Shown piece by piece: positions 1 to 10,379 of a DNA stretch of 64,000 nucleotides. The notes beneath the pieces are model-generated. The model saw only the letters and a program-made list of their open reading frames with translations, had not been told where the DNA came from and did not search any database. Each line of letters starts with the position of its first letter. The stretch's first letter is position 1. Source of the stretch: Corticium candelabrum (lineage: Eukaryota > Porifera > Homoscleromorpha > Homosclerophorida > Plakinidae); assembly GCF_963422355.1 (NCBI RefSeq), contig NC_085099.1, positions 6,521,125 to 6,585,124 on the forward strand. Direction: 5' to 3'. The translations under genes and the position numbers were made by a program.

Positions 1-907
1 TCTGCTAGCACAAAGAGCTGGTACAATATTAAATCATGTGACCACTTTTTTCAGTTAGGTCACCTTATTTTTGTGGTGTATTATCGCCAAAGTCTTCTCA
101 CCAGTAGGCAATACACTTAGAGCTAAATGGGGACCTCTGCCAAGACAACCGACCCTCTACAGACAACACCTTATACTGAAGTTCATTGTTCAGTTTCCAC
201 TGACATTTTAAAAATGTGGTTGCTATTAGCCCTAATATCTCCACGTGGTCACTATAGGAACCAGAGTTCTAGATCTAGAAAAGGCAAGGCATTAGACAGA
301 ACAAATAAGAATATCAGGAATGTGCAAGACATCCACAGACCTGAAGCCAGAGCAAGATTAACAGCATCAGACCTCCACCCTTTCTTCATGTATGACTGAA
401 AAGATTGCTCCTGTGTACTAAGCTGTCCTTTTTTCCAACACCCTTTCCTAAAAAACCCTGTGTCTGGAAATCATTGTCACAAATGCCAGACAAGTTCATA
501 TGTCGAGATGCAACATGATCTTAGGAGTTATCAATCAAAAAAATTTGACCTCTAAATAACCACTAACATTCTTTGACATGTATGCTATGCCCTTCAAAAA
601 GCATGCACTGATAGCATTAAAGTTACTTAACCACAGAGCCAATCAAATGCACCAAGAATTGGTACTTACAGACTCATATTACGTGTGGTCAAACACCTGG
701 GTGAAGGAGGTCAGGGGATGAGGCGAGTCTGCTTGTGCAATCCAATTTGTCTAGCTAAAACACTGGCTGCGCGAAAGAAACAAATGGAAGTGTTCATAGA
801 ACTGACCTAAATTGTTAGGTACACACAGTATTTTAGGGACAAATAAATTTCACTATGTAATTGCTAATTGTTCCATCCTACAAACTGATTTCGGAAAATA
901 AACTAGT
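1..907. other. No supported gene; unassigned sequence
   Basis: I see no splice-consistent coding exon here. A plus-strand ORF at 127-399 ends in a stretch (RLTASDLHPFFMYD) resembling the tail of a protein kinase C-lobe, but it lacks the expected spacing and has no supporting upstream exon. The 3' end of the minus-strand gene at 908-1772 lies immediately to the right, so part of this stretch is probably its 3' UTR. Confidence 0.4.
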
Positions 908-1772
908 TTAGTCTCTAAACATCTTGTTCCCAATTGTTCCACTAGCAGACCTACATAACTTAGACTGATGTGGTTCCCTTGCTAATCTCTACATATCAGA
1001 CTGTCTAGTACACAAATGAGGTTCATTTGATGATATGCCAATTTGACCAACATACATATACCATGCCCCTTTGCTAAAAGATACCTGATCGTATCTCTTC
1101 CCATTATCCTGTTCTCCTATAGTTGTTTCACTAAGCATGGACACAGTAGTCTCTTCACAGTTAATATTTCTTCCTATATTCACATCAATTACAAACGTGG
1201 CTACATATAAATTTGAAATGTTGTACTACCGCGTCTTGGCCAGGTTTGTAATTGGGTCACACAAAACAGCCGCAGTAACTTGTCCTTAAACTTGCCACCA
1301 CTTCTCACTTCCACCCATCCATTAGCCACAACTGTTGCATGATGATTCTACAATACAAAAATATTTTACCAAATTTGAGAAAATGTCATATGTGCAAAGA
1401 AAAATCATTTATTGCATATAATTTACCTCACTATCAGATTCCTTAACTGGATTTGAGAAAGCAGACTGTAGTGATACTATATCCCACGAGTGTCTCTCAC
1501 TTCCACACACAGCTGCAGCAGTATCACACCTAACATCATCGTAAACTCCTACAACAACAAGCAAGAAACTAGCAACAGGTGATGTGAAACTTTGTGCAGC
1601 TAATGCAGATGGCAGATGTACCATCACTAAGAGTTGAAATATCATCAGATGCCACCGACTGTGTTCTCCTCACTTCGTTCATCTTCAAAGTAGAGCTAAC
1701 AGAATGCAGACCAGCTTTATCCATAACAAATTTGTTCAAGACTAGATTCTCCTGACTCTTCTCCCATTGTTT
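908..1772 (-). CDS. Unrecognised spliced gene, 3' part (4-5 exons)
   Basis: Minus-strand exons joined by GT..AG introns in matching phase: 1622-1772, 1427-1548, 1230-1347, 1085-1200 and 908-988, ending in TAA at 908-910. The joined reading frame is open and hydrophilic, with Ser/Thr-rich stretches (TQSVASDDISTLSDG, TTVSMLSETTIGEQ) and a block WVEVRSGGKFKDKLLRLF. I do not recognise a domain. The 29-bp intron between 1200 and 1230 is implausibly short; an alternative donor inside the 1230-1347 exon (at GTGTGACC) gives a 69-bp intron in the same phase. The 5' end was not found: an acceptor lies at 1773 but no convincing upstream exon. Real coding is likely because four junctions keep phase; the exact protein is uncertain. 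Confidence 0.45.
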
Positions 1773-2051
1773 CTACAAATAGAAAAGTCCATTCCATCTG
1801 ACAGAGCAACCAGTAATACAAACAGACAGTTCTAAAACCAAAACCATAATTCTGTGTATCAATACATAAGTAGAACAAGCAGAAGCAAATGAGCTTCATC
1901 CATTTCCTTATTATATATACACTAAAACATTCATAATTGCAATGTTGCCTAATATAATGTGTCAATGAACAACAGCTGCAGCAATCAATTAATCAGTTGT
2001 GCCAGTTGCGTGTATGCATAAATTTTCAGAAAAAAATGTGTTAGTATAAAT

Positions 2052-2143
2052 AAGACAAAACTAAGAAAAACCATCCATGTGCCATAAGCTTTGCAACAAG
2101 ACAAAACTAAGAAAAACCATCCATGTGCCATAAGCTTTGCAAC
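2052..2143. repeat. 46-bp unit in perfect tandem duplicate
   Basis: The segment at 2052-2097 is repeated without change at 2098-2143. The perfect identity implies a recent duplication. No coding content. Confidence 0.9.
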
Positions 2144-2243
2144 TTAAATGTAATTAGTTAGAGCCAATTAGAAGGGCGTGACAAAAAGACTGACATCCAG
2201 TCACGCATTGGCCTCAATCAACTATCACGTGTTCTGTCTTTAC

Positions 2244-2624
2244 CAAAGCTGCCAAGTCTCACGCATTGAGTGTGAGTCATGCACATTCAGGTTTGTCTCA
2301 CGCTCTCACACGTGGCTGCTCAAATCTCACGCATACTAGAAGCTAGTCGATATTCTGTAAATTCCGGCGAATATTGGGGAGAATAGACGGAACTGTGAGT
2401 GTATGTTTTGATGTTTTAACCGATCTAAAGTACTGTACCATTTGTTCAGTTGGTCTACTGGTTTTAGCTTTTATTGCATGCATGATGTTTTTACCCTAAC
2501 AGTTCTAACTTTCTTGGCAAACTAAAGTAGCATTTCAAAATGCAAGGCACACGTGAAAAGTGAGCGTGTCCTGATGTTGAAAACGAATCTCACGCATGGC
2601 CATTAGTAAACCTTGGCATCTCTG
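2244..2624. mobile_element. MITE, CAGAGCTGCCAA-TIR family (copy 1, short)
   Basis: The left end CAAAGCTGCCAAGT and the reverse complement of the right end, CAGAGATGCCAAGG, form an imperfect terminal inverted repeat that resembles the ends of the elements at 29762-30486 and 51314-52395. Flanks are CTTTAC and CTTTAG, a 5/6 match to a 6-bp target duplication. Internally TCTCACGCA recurs near both ends, as the AATGCGGGAG sub-repeat does in the longer relatives. No open reading frame, so non-autonomous. Confidence 0.5.
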
Positions 2625-2639
2625 CTTTAGATAGGTGCA

Positions 2640-4570
2640 TAACAATGGTTGAGTTGCAATAAATTTCTGTCAAACAAATGCGGAACTCAGAAAGTGCAAT
2701 AACACTTTCAGTTGCTCTTCTCTTCTAGCTTTGTCTTTCATTTCTTTGTCACTCGCTTCCTTAGCTAATCGTGTAACAATGGTTGCGTAGCAATAATTTC
2801 AGTCAAACTAATGTGCAGAAACTCAGAAAACACATTTCTTTTCTTTTACCTTTCTCTCCATTACATTGTCACGCGACAGTCTTCTTTGTTCCCTAGTTGT
2901 GTATGAAAGCAAAATCAAGAGTCACTTCACTCTTTTCTTACCAGGAAATTATAACAAGTATAAAAACATTTTGAAAAAATGAGAGATGTAGGGTTGCCGC
3001 ACAAAAAAAAGAATAGAAACAAGACCATGTAGGGATATGGCATCTTTCATGAATTCACTCATACAGACTGAGCAATACATCATCCCTACATTGCACCAAT
3101 TTATAAGGTATAAAACACATAGTGTTTAGCTAGAATAGTGCAATGTAGGGATAATGTATTGCTCAGTCTGTATGAAGGATGTCACAGCACACCCTAGTGT
3201 CATGTCTTGTTTCTATTCCTTTTCGTATGACAACCCTACATTTTTCTCATTTTTCAAAATGCTTTTATACTTGTTTGCATTCTTTTTGAATTTCTTTAAG
3301 AAAGTAAAGAAATACATTGAAAGCATGGAGTAGTTGACCTCAAATCAATATACTTATAGTTATAGCAGGAGCTACCACATTGGAAATGTACATGAGTCAC
3401 GTATTTATTGTGACTTGCAACATGTGACACACTCCCTGTGTAGAGCTCGGTGCAGGAAACGCGTCAGTTGGATTTGGTGCAAAAGCAATCAGAATTTAGA
3501 TAGAAATGCTAGCACTACATAATCGGCAAGAAAGCTTCAATTGCTGGAAGCGTTGCGGAGGGTGACAACACCTACAGTCTACACGGGACCAGAGTCAGTG
3601 GGGTGCGTGTTCAAATGAACTGGAAAATGTAGCGTTTGTGTTATCGAGAAAATGTAACTGAGTCGGTCCCTTGAAAGAGGCCCTTGCACTGCAATGATAA
3701 ATTTAAGTAGTCGTGGACCTGTTCCGTTGCAAGCACAAAGGTTTGGTATAGAAATCAGCTTTGTAGCATAAACGGTTGATACTGATACCCACTCCTATGA
3801 ACTGAACACAAACTCAACCCTACATACCAACACCAACACGTTGGTGATAGAGTCAAACCCTCATAAGAGGACCCTATATTCAATTTAGCGCATATGTTGC
3901 CAAGTCAAAATTGCATTCATCTGGCATCGTCGTTATGTCGATCCACCTCTCTGTTCATCCATAAATCTATAGGAAAATTGCTGACGTACGTAAGTATATA
4001 AATATATAAATATACTAGTAAATGCTCGTTAGCGTTTGCTGGTTAGCATTGTGTTAGGCAAGCAATGGTGTCCTGCCTTCACTTGTTCGTTTCACAATGG
4101 TTGTGCATGTGTAGCTGTTAAACAAACGAGGGAACACAGTAAACAGACTTTGATCAAGTTGCTCTTCTTCTAGTTGTCTTCAACTCTTCGTTCACGCTTC
4201 AATCGTCTCACTCGTTTACTTATCTAGCTGCATAACAATGGTTGCGTAGCAATAATTTCTGTCAAACTAATGAGCAGAAACTCAGCAAACAGACTTTTCT
4301 CTTCTTCTAGCTTTTTCTTTCCATTCCTTTTGTCACACGTCAGTCTCCTTTGTATCTTAGTCACGTATGGGAGCAAAATTGAGAGTCATTCACTCTTCTC
4401 ACTAAGAAATTATAATTGAGTCAACCCCTTGAAAGGGAACCCTTGTTTCAAATTTTAGCGCATACGTTGCAAAGTCAAAATTGCGTTCATCTGGCATTGT
4501 CGTTTTGTCGCTCTGTTTCTCCGTTTTGATGTAAATCCATATGACAAGTGCTGACATACGTATACATATC
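2640..4570. repeat. Dispersed repeat blocks, two diverged copies each
   Basis: Two blocks occur twice in this stretch. Block 1 (about 2640-2950 and 4085-4420) shares CAGAAACTCAG, a pyrimidine-rich centre and GAGTCA...CACTCTT...AAATTATAA. Block 2 (about 3840-3990 and 4425-4570) shares TTTAGCGCATA, GTTGC, AAGTCAAAATTGC, TTCATCTGGCAT and GTCGTT. The foldback element at 2955-3273 sits between them. No credible coding exon was seen in the interval. Confidence 0.6.
2955..3273. mobile_element. Foldback (hairpin) MITE-like element
   Basis: About 319 bp that fold back almost completely: the left end CAAGTATAAAAACATTTTGA pairs with the right end that reads into TTTTATACTTG, and near the centre ACAGACTGAGCAATACAT pairs with ATGTATTGCTCAGTCTGT around a short loop near 3110-3130. 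No open reading frame. Typical of a foldback or palindromic non-autonomous element. Confidence 0.7.
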
Positions 4571-4689
4571 TTTATTAATTTTCAACATATATTTAACAGA
4601 CTAATGGTGACCCAGTAGAGTCACCTTATTCTAGAACAATGTAATTGAAAGAAGAGTCAACATCAAAAGCTACTAAAGCTAATTTTTCT

Positions 4690-7290
4690 AAAATCAACTT
4701 TGCATTATGTTGCTATAATCTGCATGACAATTGCTCATGCAAGTTGCAGAGAGTTTTGCTAAGAGTTTGTCCATTAAGCAAAGACAATCTTTTGCAATAA
4801 ATTTGATGACTTCCAGGCTGTGAGTTGACCATCCTCCATAGGTTTCTACCACCATAGGGTATAAAAGACCACCTGCTGCTGTTACATTGTCGTCATGTCT
4901 GTTGCCTTTTTCCGATTCACCAAACTTGGCAGCTGCACCAGCTTCATTTGCAGCATTGATTATCTGAGAAGGTTTGAAAGAGTTCCATATAGACACATCA
5001 AAGTACGTAGGTCTGCTCTGAGAAAGTTGGCGTGGTAAATGTCCTCTGGTCTGTCAAAAGGCTGAGTTGAGCAATGTTCACGGCGAGTACCACAGTTTTC
5101 TTTGAGCATGTAGTGGTAAAAATGTCACAAAGAGCATGATGTCGTTTAATTCTCAAAGGACAACAACCAAGGGCGTGATCGCCATGTTCATCTAGCACAT
5201 GGCTACAGGTGCATCTCATTGAGTTGAGATTATTTGGAAATACAGAAATTCCAAGGTGAAGCCGTAAATCCATAACAAACTCGAGGGGTCATGGCTAGGC
5301 CAAGACTGCGATTAGGAATTGCCCTCAACCAACCCCCTCAATGAGGAGACAATATGGCTTTAAGCCTTGCTTGATCTCTTAAGCTTTGACACTTTCTTTC
5401 TATGGTAAACTTGAGATTGTCATCCAAACACTTCTGCAAATCATGTTGTGCCCACTTTGATGATATACTGCCATTCATATGTGGAAGTAAGATTGTCAGA
5501 TGCAGTCTACTTTGAATATTGCCGGGAATGAGAAAATCAAGACTTTCATCCCCAACAATAGAACTAAGGGCTTCTTCATTGTGGGCCTGAGACATTAAGT
5601 TGTGTAGCAGTCGATTTGAAAGTTGACACGATGAGTTGCAACTTCCAACAAAGGCTGCAGATGAAGTTCTGCTAGCTTGCAGAAGACCAACACCACCATG
5701 TCAAATAGAGAGAGTTGCTTGTTGCCAGGCCTGATCTGAGATAGACGAGATTGACAACCTTTCAAAACTGTGTTGTAAACCAGTGTCAAATCTGATCAAC
5801 TCCTGATAAATCTTGCAAGGTGGCACAATTCTTACGACATGGTTAATTTTGCATAAGCTAAAGGCTGATTCACACTAAGAACGTAACGTAACATATTATA
5901 TCAACATAGAGTGATCTATACGTAACTTAACGTAACGGAACATGCCATATAGATAGCATTCACATTGAAGTCCTGGCATACATTCAGCGTCCCGTATACA
6001 TGACGCCACGCATGGAAACATCGTATTTAAGCAGAGGAAATGTCGTTTCTTACTGCTTCTTTTTATTTCTTGGGAAAACAAAGGATTGAGAAAAGTAGAC
6101 AAAACAAAAATGTGGATTAGATAGAGTTTCCAGTGCAGGCACGCTATAACGAAATAGCACGCTCTAGTCAATGAAATGAGCATGAACGACCACGTCACGG
6201 ATACTCACGTACAAGGTCAGTAGCCGCTCGTCGGTACAGCAGTGAAATACGCATGCTCAGGAAAGACACCCATGCACTGCTCCATGATTGGTTAATTTGT
6301 TTACGTCAACCGGGAAAAGTTGAACCCATCTCAACATCTTACGTTATATTACGAAAATGAATACGATGTTAAGACAACAAACTTTGCCAGTGTGAATGAT
6401 CTCGCATAACGTAACGTCGCCCTACGTTGTGTTACGTTACATTACATTACGTTACATTACATTATGTGCTCAGTGTGAATCAGCCTTAAGGCAGCTCTTG
6501 AGTAGATTTAATTCCACTTGAGGGTCTTTCAAACATGGTAACTGATTTTGTTGATTTAACACCTTGTCCACTCGTTTGGACACACAGTTAATAAAATAGC
6601 AGTCCAAACTGTAGACTGGGTAACCAAGGAAATCAACCCCATTGGAGACCTAACAGTACGTTGAACGCCATTTATCAAACTCAGAAAATTCTTGGTTTCC
6701 AGATGGCCAGAAAATCTCACATGTTTTCAAACTGATGTGTAAGCCATGACGGTCCCTTTGACAATAATGAATCGAGTAGAAAAGCTATCAGAACAAGAGC
6801 CTATAAAAATGCCATCGTCAAGATATCACAACTGGAGTTTGAGTCCTTCCAAAGTCCCGATGTGTCATCCAACAATTCCAAAAAAGCCAAAGAGAACAAC
6901 AAAGGCCCAGAGGGTCACCCTGTTATACTCCAGTTGATGATTTGATCCATGTGTCACCAAAATAGAAATGGACTGTGTAATGGTGGCTCCATTGTAACCA
7001 ACCAAATACAGCCGGAAATTCAATTTACAGTCATCTAAGAAAGCATGGGCGATGACATTCATTAAAGGTGTTGGTCATGTCAACCTTCAAGCAGTAGAGA
7101 TCAGTATCTGACCCATAACAATCAATGCAACTTGACAAAGCATGAACAGCCGCATCGAAACCCCTAGGTAAACCAACGACGACCTGATCATACGGTAGGA
7201 ATAAATCAGGCAAGTCTGACATAACGGCCCAACAACAGAGACAACTAATGAGAAGCCGTAAAAACTTCACCAACCGCTATTGGGTGTAAT
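4690..7290 (-). mobile_element. Dead non-LTR retrotransposon (RLE type), interrupted by a MITE
   Basis: Read on the minus strand, 7031-7273 carries an RT start block (QVVVGLPRGFDAAVHAL, then KVDMTNTFNE, where this RT group has DMTNAFN). About 6865-6950 holds a damaged copy of the conserved GVQQGDPLGP block, with a stop in place of Gln. After the MITE insertion come 5338-5789 and 4998-5273 (CTCSHVLDEHGDHALGC, a Cys/His block) and 4694-4996 (ANEAGAAAKFGESEKG, then YPMVVETYGGWS). This order, RT, Cys/His knuckle, endonuclease-type tail, is that of retroelements with a restriction-like endonuclease. Stops and frame changes throughout show it is dead. Removing the MITE at 5862-6486 restores continuity. 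Confidence 0.65.
5862..6486. mobile_element. Harbinger-like MITE, 625 bp, TAA target duplication
   Basis: Ends AGGCTGATTCACACT and AGTGTGAATCAGCCT are perfect 15-bp inverted repeats. The flanks are TAA on both sides (5859-5861 and 6487-6489), the 3-bp T(A/T)A duplication typical of PIF/Harbinger. Both subterminal regions are rich in GTAACGTAAC-like repeats in opposite orientation. No transposase. It sits inside the dead retroelement 4690-7290. Confidence 0.85.
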
Positions 7291-7689
7291 ATATATATAA
7301 GATGAAGCACATGCTCGTCTACTCAAACAACTCGGCGATCGCCCTCCATCAAGTAATCTCAGAACATCATCATAACCCGACACTACATATATTATCAACT
7401 CCATTTTGCCACATCCTTGAAAGAGGTTATTAGTCTTTGGAATAGAGCAAGATTAATAAAACACCATTGCCACTACTCATGCTGGTGCTTGGTTGCAGGC
7501 ATTACCAAACCCAAACGTAGGCCTAGCCATGTCACCACATGAATTCATGATTGCAATACGGATTTGGCTAGGAATCCCTCTATTCTCATTCCCACCATTG
7601 GATTGCGCAAGACAAATTCGGCTGAGATCGAACTCGCCGTTTTTGAGAAACGCTCCAACAGACGGACGCACAGACAGACACCTCTCCTT

Positions 7690-7701
<12 letters not shown>

Positions 7702-7741
<40 letters not shown>
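7702..7741. repeat. (TA)n microsatellite
   Basis: About 20 TA dinucleotides. The small ORFs reading YIYIYI across it on both strands are artefacts. Confidence 0.95.
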
Positions 7742-7745
<4 letters not shown>

Positions 7746-7831
7746 TGTCTAGGGACTGGGTGGGTAGGGTAGTTTGGGGTAGTTTGCATAGAATAAGAAT
7801 ATATTTAATATAGATATGTAAAAAAATATAT

Positions 7832-8089
7832 CTATATTACAGTAACAGGAAAATCCCACAAGTCATCAAAGTCCAGGTTCAGTCTACTGTATAATAGCTT
7901 GGCATTATACTGCCACAGTCTCAAGGACAACTGTTCCATCAAATTTGAATATGTCTGAGAGAAAGGTATGCTGTTCATTGATGAAGCTTTTGAGGCTATG
8001 GTCTTCAGCGTCTCTAGACTTGAGGGAGACCAGTGTCCTAAAGTTTCTACAAAGAGCGGGTAGAAATGACTACCTGCTTGAGTAACCAC
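7832..8089 (-). mobile_element. Retroelement 3' fragment (same family as 4690-7290)
   Basis: The minus-strand frame has FYPLFVETLGHWS followed by SLETLKTIASKA. This matches the C-terminal pattern YPMVVETYGGWS...SLEVIKFIAKD of the element at 4694-4996, so a second truncated copy of that family. A short (TA)n separates it from the LINE tail at 8155-8566. Confidence 0.55.
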
Positions 8090-8154
8090 CCTGTCATGTA
8101 TATATATATATATATATATAATGGCATGTCCACTGATAACAGTGATGACTCTCT

Positions 8155-8566
8155 TTAGTGTCCTCTGTGTCTCTGGTGGGATTTAACACCTGCTTTTGAA
8201 CGGCATTCCTTTCCACAAGATTGACAAACAAACGACTTGTTGGTAGGAACAATTTGTTCTTTCCGTTTCTGACGTTGAGCTTGAAGATGTCTAATACGAT
8301 TTTCTTCAAACTGTTGGAGTGATGAATGGCAGAGAGATCTCCGGTTTGTTCTTTCACTGGATAGTTTCTCAAAAATGCAGGAAGTCAATCCCACAAGATT
8401 TCATATTAGCCTTGATAGAATCTTTATAATGTAATTTAGTCACAAAGTCGTGGTCTACAAGCGAGTGTTCCTCTTCCTTGATATATATATATGTATATAT
8501 TGGCAAGCGAAGAGCGGCTAGCCTCTCTCTTGTCATGTCAATTGACAAGAGAGATGCTCGCTTCAC
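8155..8566 (-). mobile_element. LINE 3' end with C2H2 zinc finger
   Basis: Minus-strand pieces read ERLAALRL, then YKDSIKANMKSCGID, then an Arg-rich helix and a C2H2 finger (CQSCGKECRSKAGVKSHQRH). The same order ([14 protein letters not shown], then a finger starting CNVCGHSC) closes the LINE at 19394-22404, so this is a 5'-truncated, frameshifted relative. Interrupted by a short (TA)n near 8482. Confidence 0.65.
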
Positions 8567-10350
8567 TCGCCAAATAATTTCATGCTTGTTCCAGACTGCA
8601 CAAAGTCTCTAGAAGCTGATGGTTAACTTACTCATTTTCATATAAAATGTTGATTATTTTTGCACTGGAATGTTAACTAATAAAATTTTAGATAATGTTA
8701 ACAGCACAGCGTAGATTGTTGCCTTCATTCATTTACTTAACATGCTTAAGTTTGAGTATTGAGTATTGAATAAAGTAAGGGTGTGGTCATTCAAAAGGGG
8801 TGTGGTTTTGCCATGGTTATTGTTTGTTCACAACGTAGCCCTGGAGTTGTTTTGTGACTTGATCTGCTTATTAATAAATCTAGTTTGAATAACTTGGCTG
8901 TTTCTAAGATGATCTTTGTGGAAAGAAAATTAGCTGTTTGCATATCAATGTTTTGTCAAGGACAAGTATGTTTATATAGATTCTCTCTAATGCTTCCCAT
9001 TTAGCTTTGTACTAAGATCTGTTAGAACACACAACATGGAAACAATGTGACTTCCAAGCACAGTAAATAGCACGCCTGCTGAGGCCATAACTAGAACTTT
9101 CTGTAAGTGTAAAAAGTCAAAGTGAACAGTGAGTCTGTCTACTGCAAACTTTGTTTGCCATCCTTGCTGTAGTGTGAACACAGCCACTAATTCCACCTGG
9201 AATGTTTGTTCATATAAGGTGACGGTCAATCCCAAAGTGTGGCAGGCATCTCATTTTAAGGAGTAAAGCGTGGTGGCCCGCCACCCTTAGTATGCCTGAT
9301 TAGAACCCTGAAGGTCCTGCTGTAACATAATAGAAAAGCCCATACAATCCACACAAATAACTAAAAACATGCAACTGTTTCCAGAGTGACCAATTGATTA
9401 AAACATCAATTCACCACGTAAAATGTGATAGGTGTGCAAAATTTTCTCACAGCTTGTTCTACATGATTTCCTTGAATTTGGGTACTACAGTATAACATAC
9501 ACAAGTATTTACAAATAGTGAACATATTTGGTTTTTCTGCATCTTTCAGTGTTAGTATACTCTAAAGCACTGTGTTGTCATTTTCAAATCTACAAGTACA
9601 AGTGAAGCACAGTAAACATAGTTCTGAAAATGTCAGATTTCAAATGTTACAGTTTATCATTATCTACCACAAATCAAAAAACAAAAGTTAGAATAACTGC
9701 CGTAACAATACAGATTTCCATGCAATCATCACAGTGTTTTTACTTAACTTCAATTCAAACTAGAATTAAAATATCTTCTAAACCTCCTTATAGTAGTATG
9801 CGTGGGTGTAGAGCGAGTTGTTACATGTAGATCGAGCTTCAACTTACTACATACTCTAAATCAAGTATATTTTAAAGTTACTTTAATTTCGTACTTTCAT
9901 AAGGACCGACTAGTTTCCTAAATTTAATTGCTTCCTAATTTTCTAGAAATCAGCAAAATTAATCATATATGCCCATCTACTATACATATATACTATGTAC
10001 ACTTGTATTCATGATTTGCACACTCCAATGTTTACTTTCTCACATATCACAGCAGACTCATGAGTAACCTCCTAGTTCAAGTTGGCATTATAGAAGCCTT
10101 GAACTGAGGATTCTTGCTTTTCGGCAATGTGATCAGTGACATGTTTCGCGGGAGTTCGCTCACTTGGAGATTTACGTCGTTTCCAAACATACATATGACT
10201 TTCGCATGCATATAGTTGTGCCTCGCATTTCCGTCATTCTTACTGTGGCATACTACACACTGTACTGCAGCAGTACTGTACTGCCTTCTGGTAGGTTTAG
10301 AAATTAATTGCTTCCAAAATAAATACTTGTTCAATTTTCGAATTAGTTTC
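8567..10350. other. No supported gene
   Basis: AT-rich sequence with scattered short ORFs. A minus-strand ORF at 8987-9235 has no splice or family support. A 23-bp segment at 9829-9851 recurs with two mismatches at 13181-13203, on the other side of the gypsy remnant; this might be a relic of its LTRs, but the sequences beyond do not match. Confidence 0.4.
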
Positions 10351-10379
10351 ACTTTCAAAATATACTTGTTTTACAGTAT

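Noticed and set aside
127-399. Plus-strand ORF ending in a protein-kinase-like tail (RLTASDLHPFF)
   Set aside because: Spacing of the kinase motif is wrong and no upstream kinase exon exists in the window; chance resemblance is likely.
8155-8394. C2H2 zinc-finger ORF as a host transcription factor
   Set aside because: Single finger in the same context as the C-terminus of the LINE at 19394-22404.
8987-9250. Minus-strand ORF, with an HFGIDRHL string in another frame resembling carnitine acyltransferases
   Set aside because: The resemblance is eight residues followed by a stop; no acceptor or further motif.
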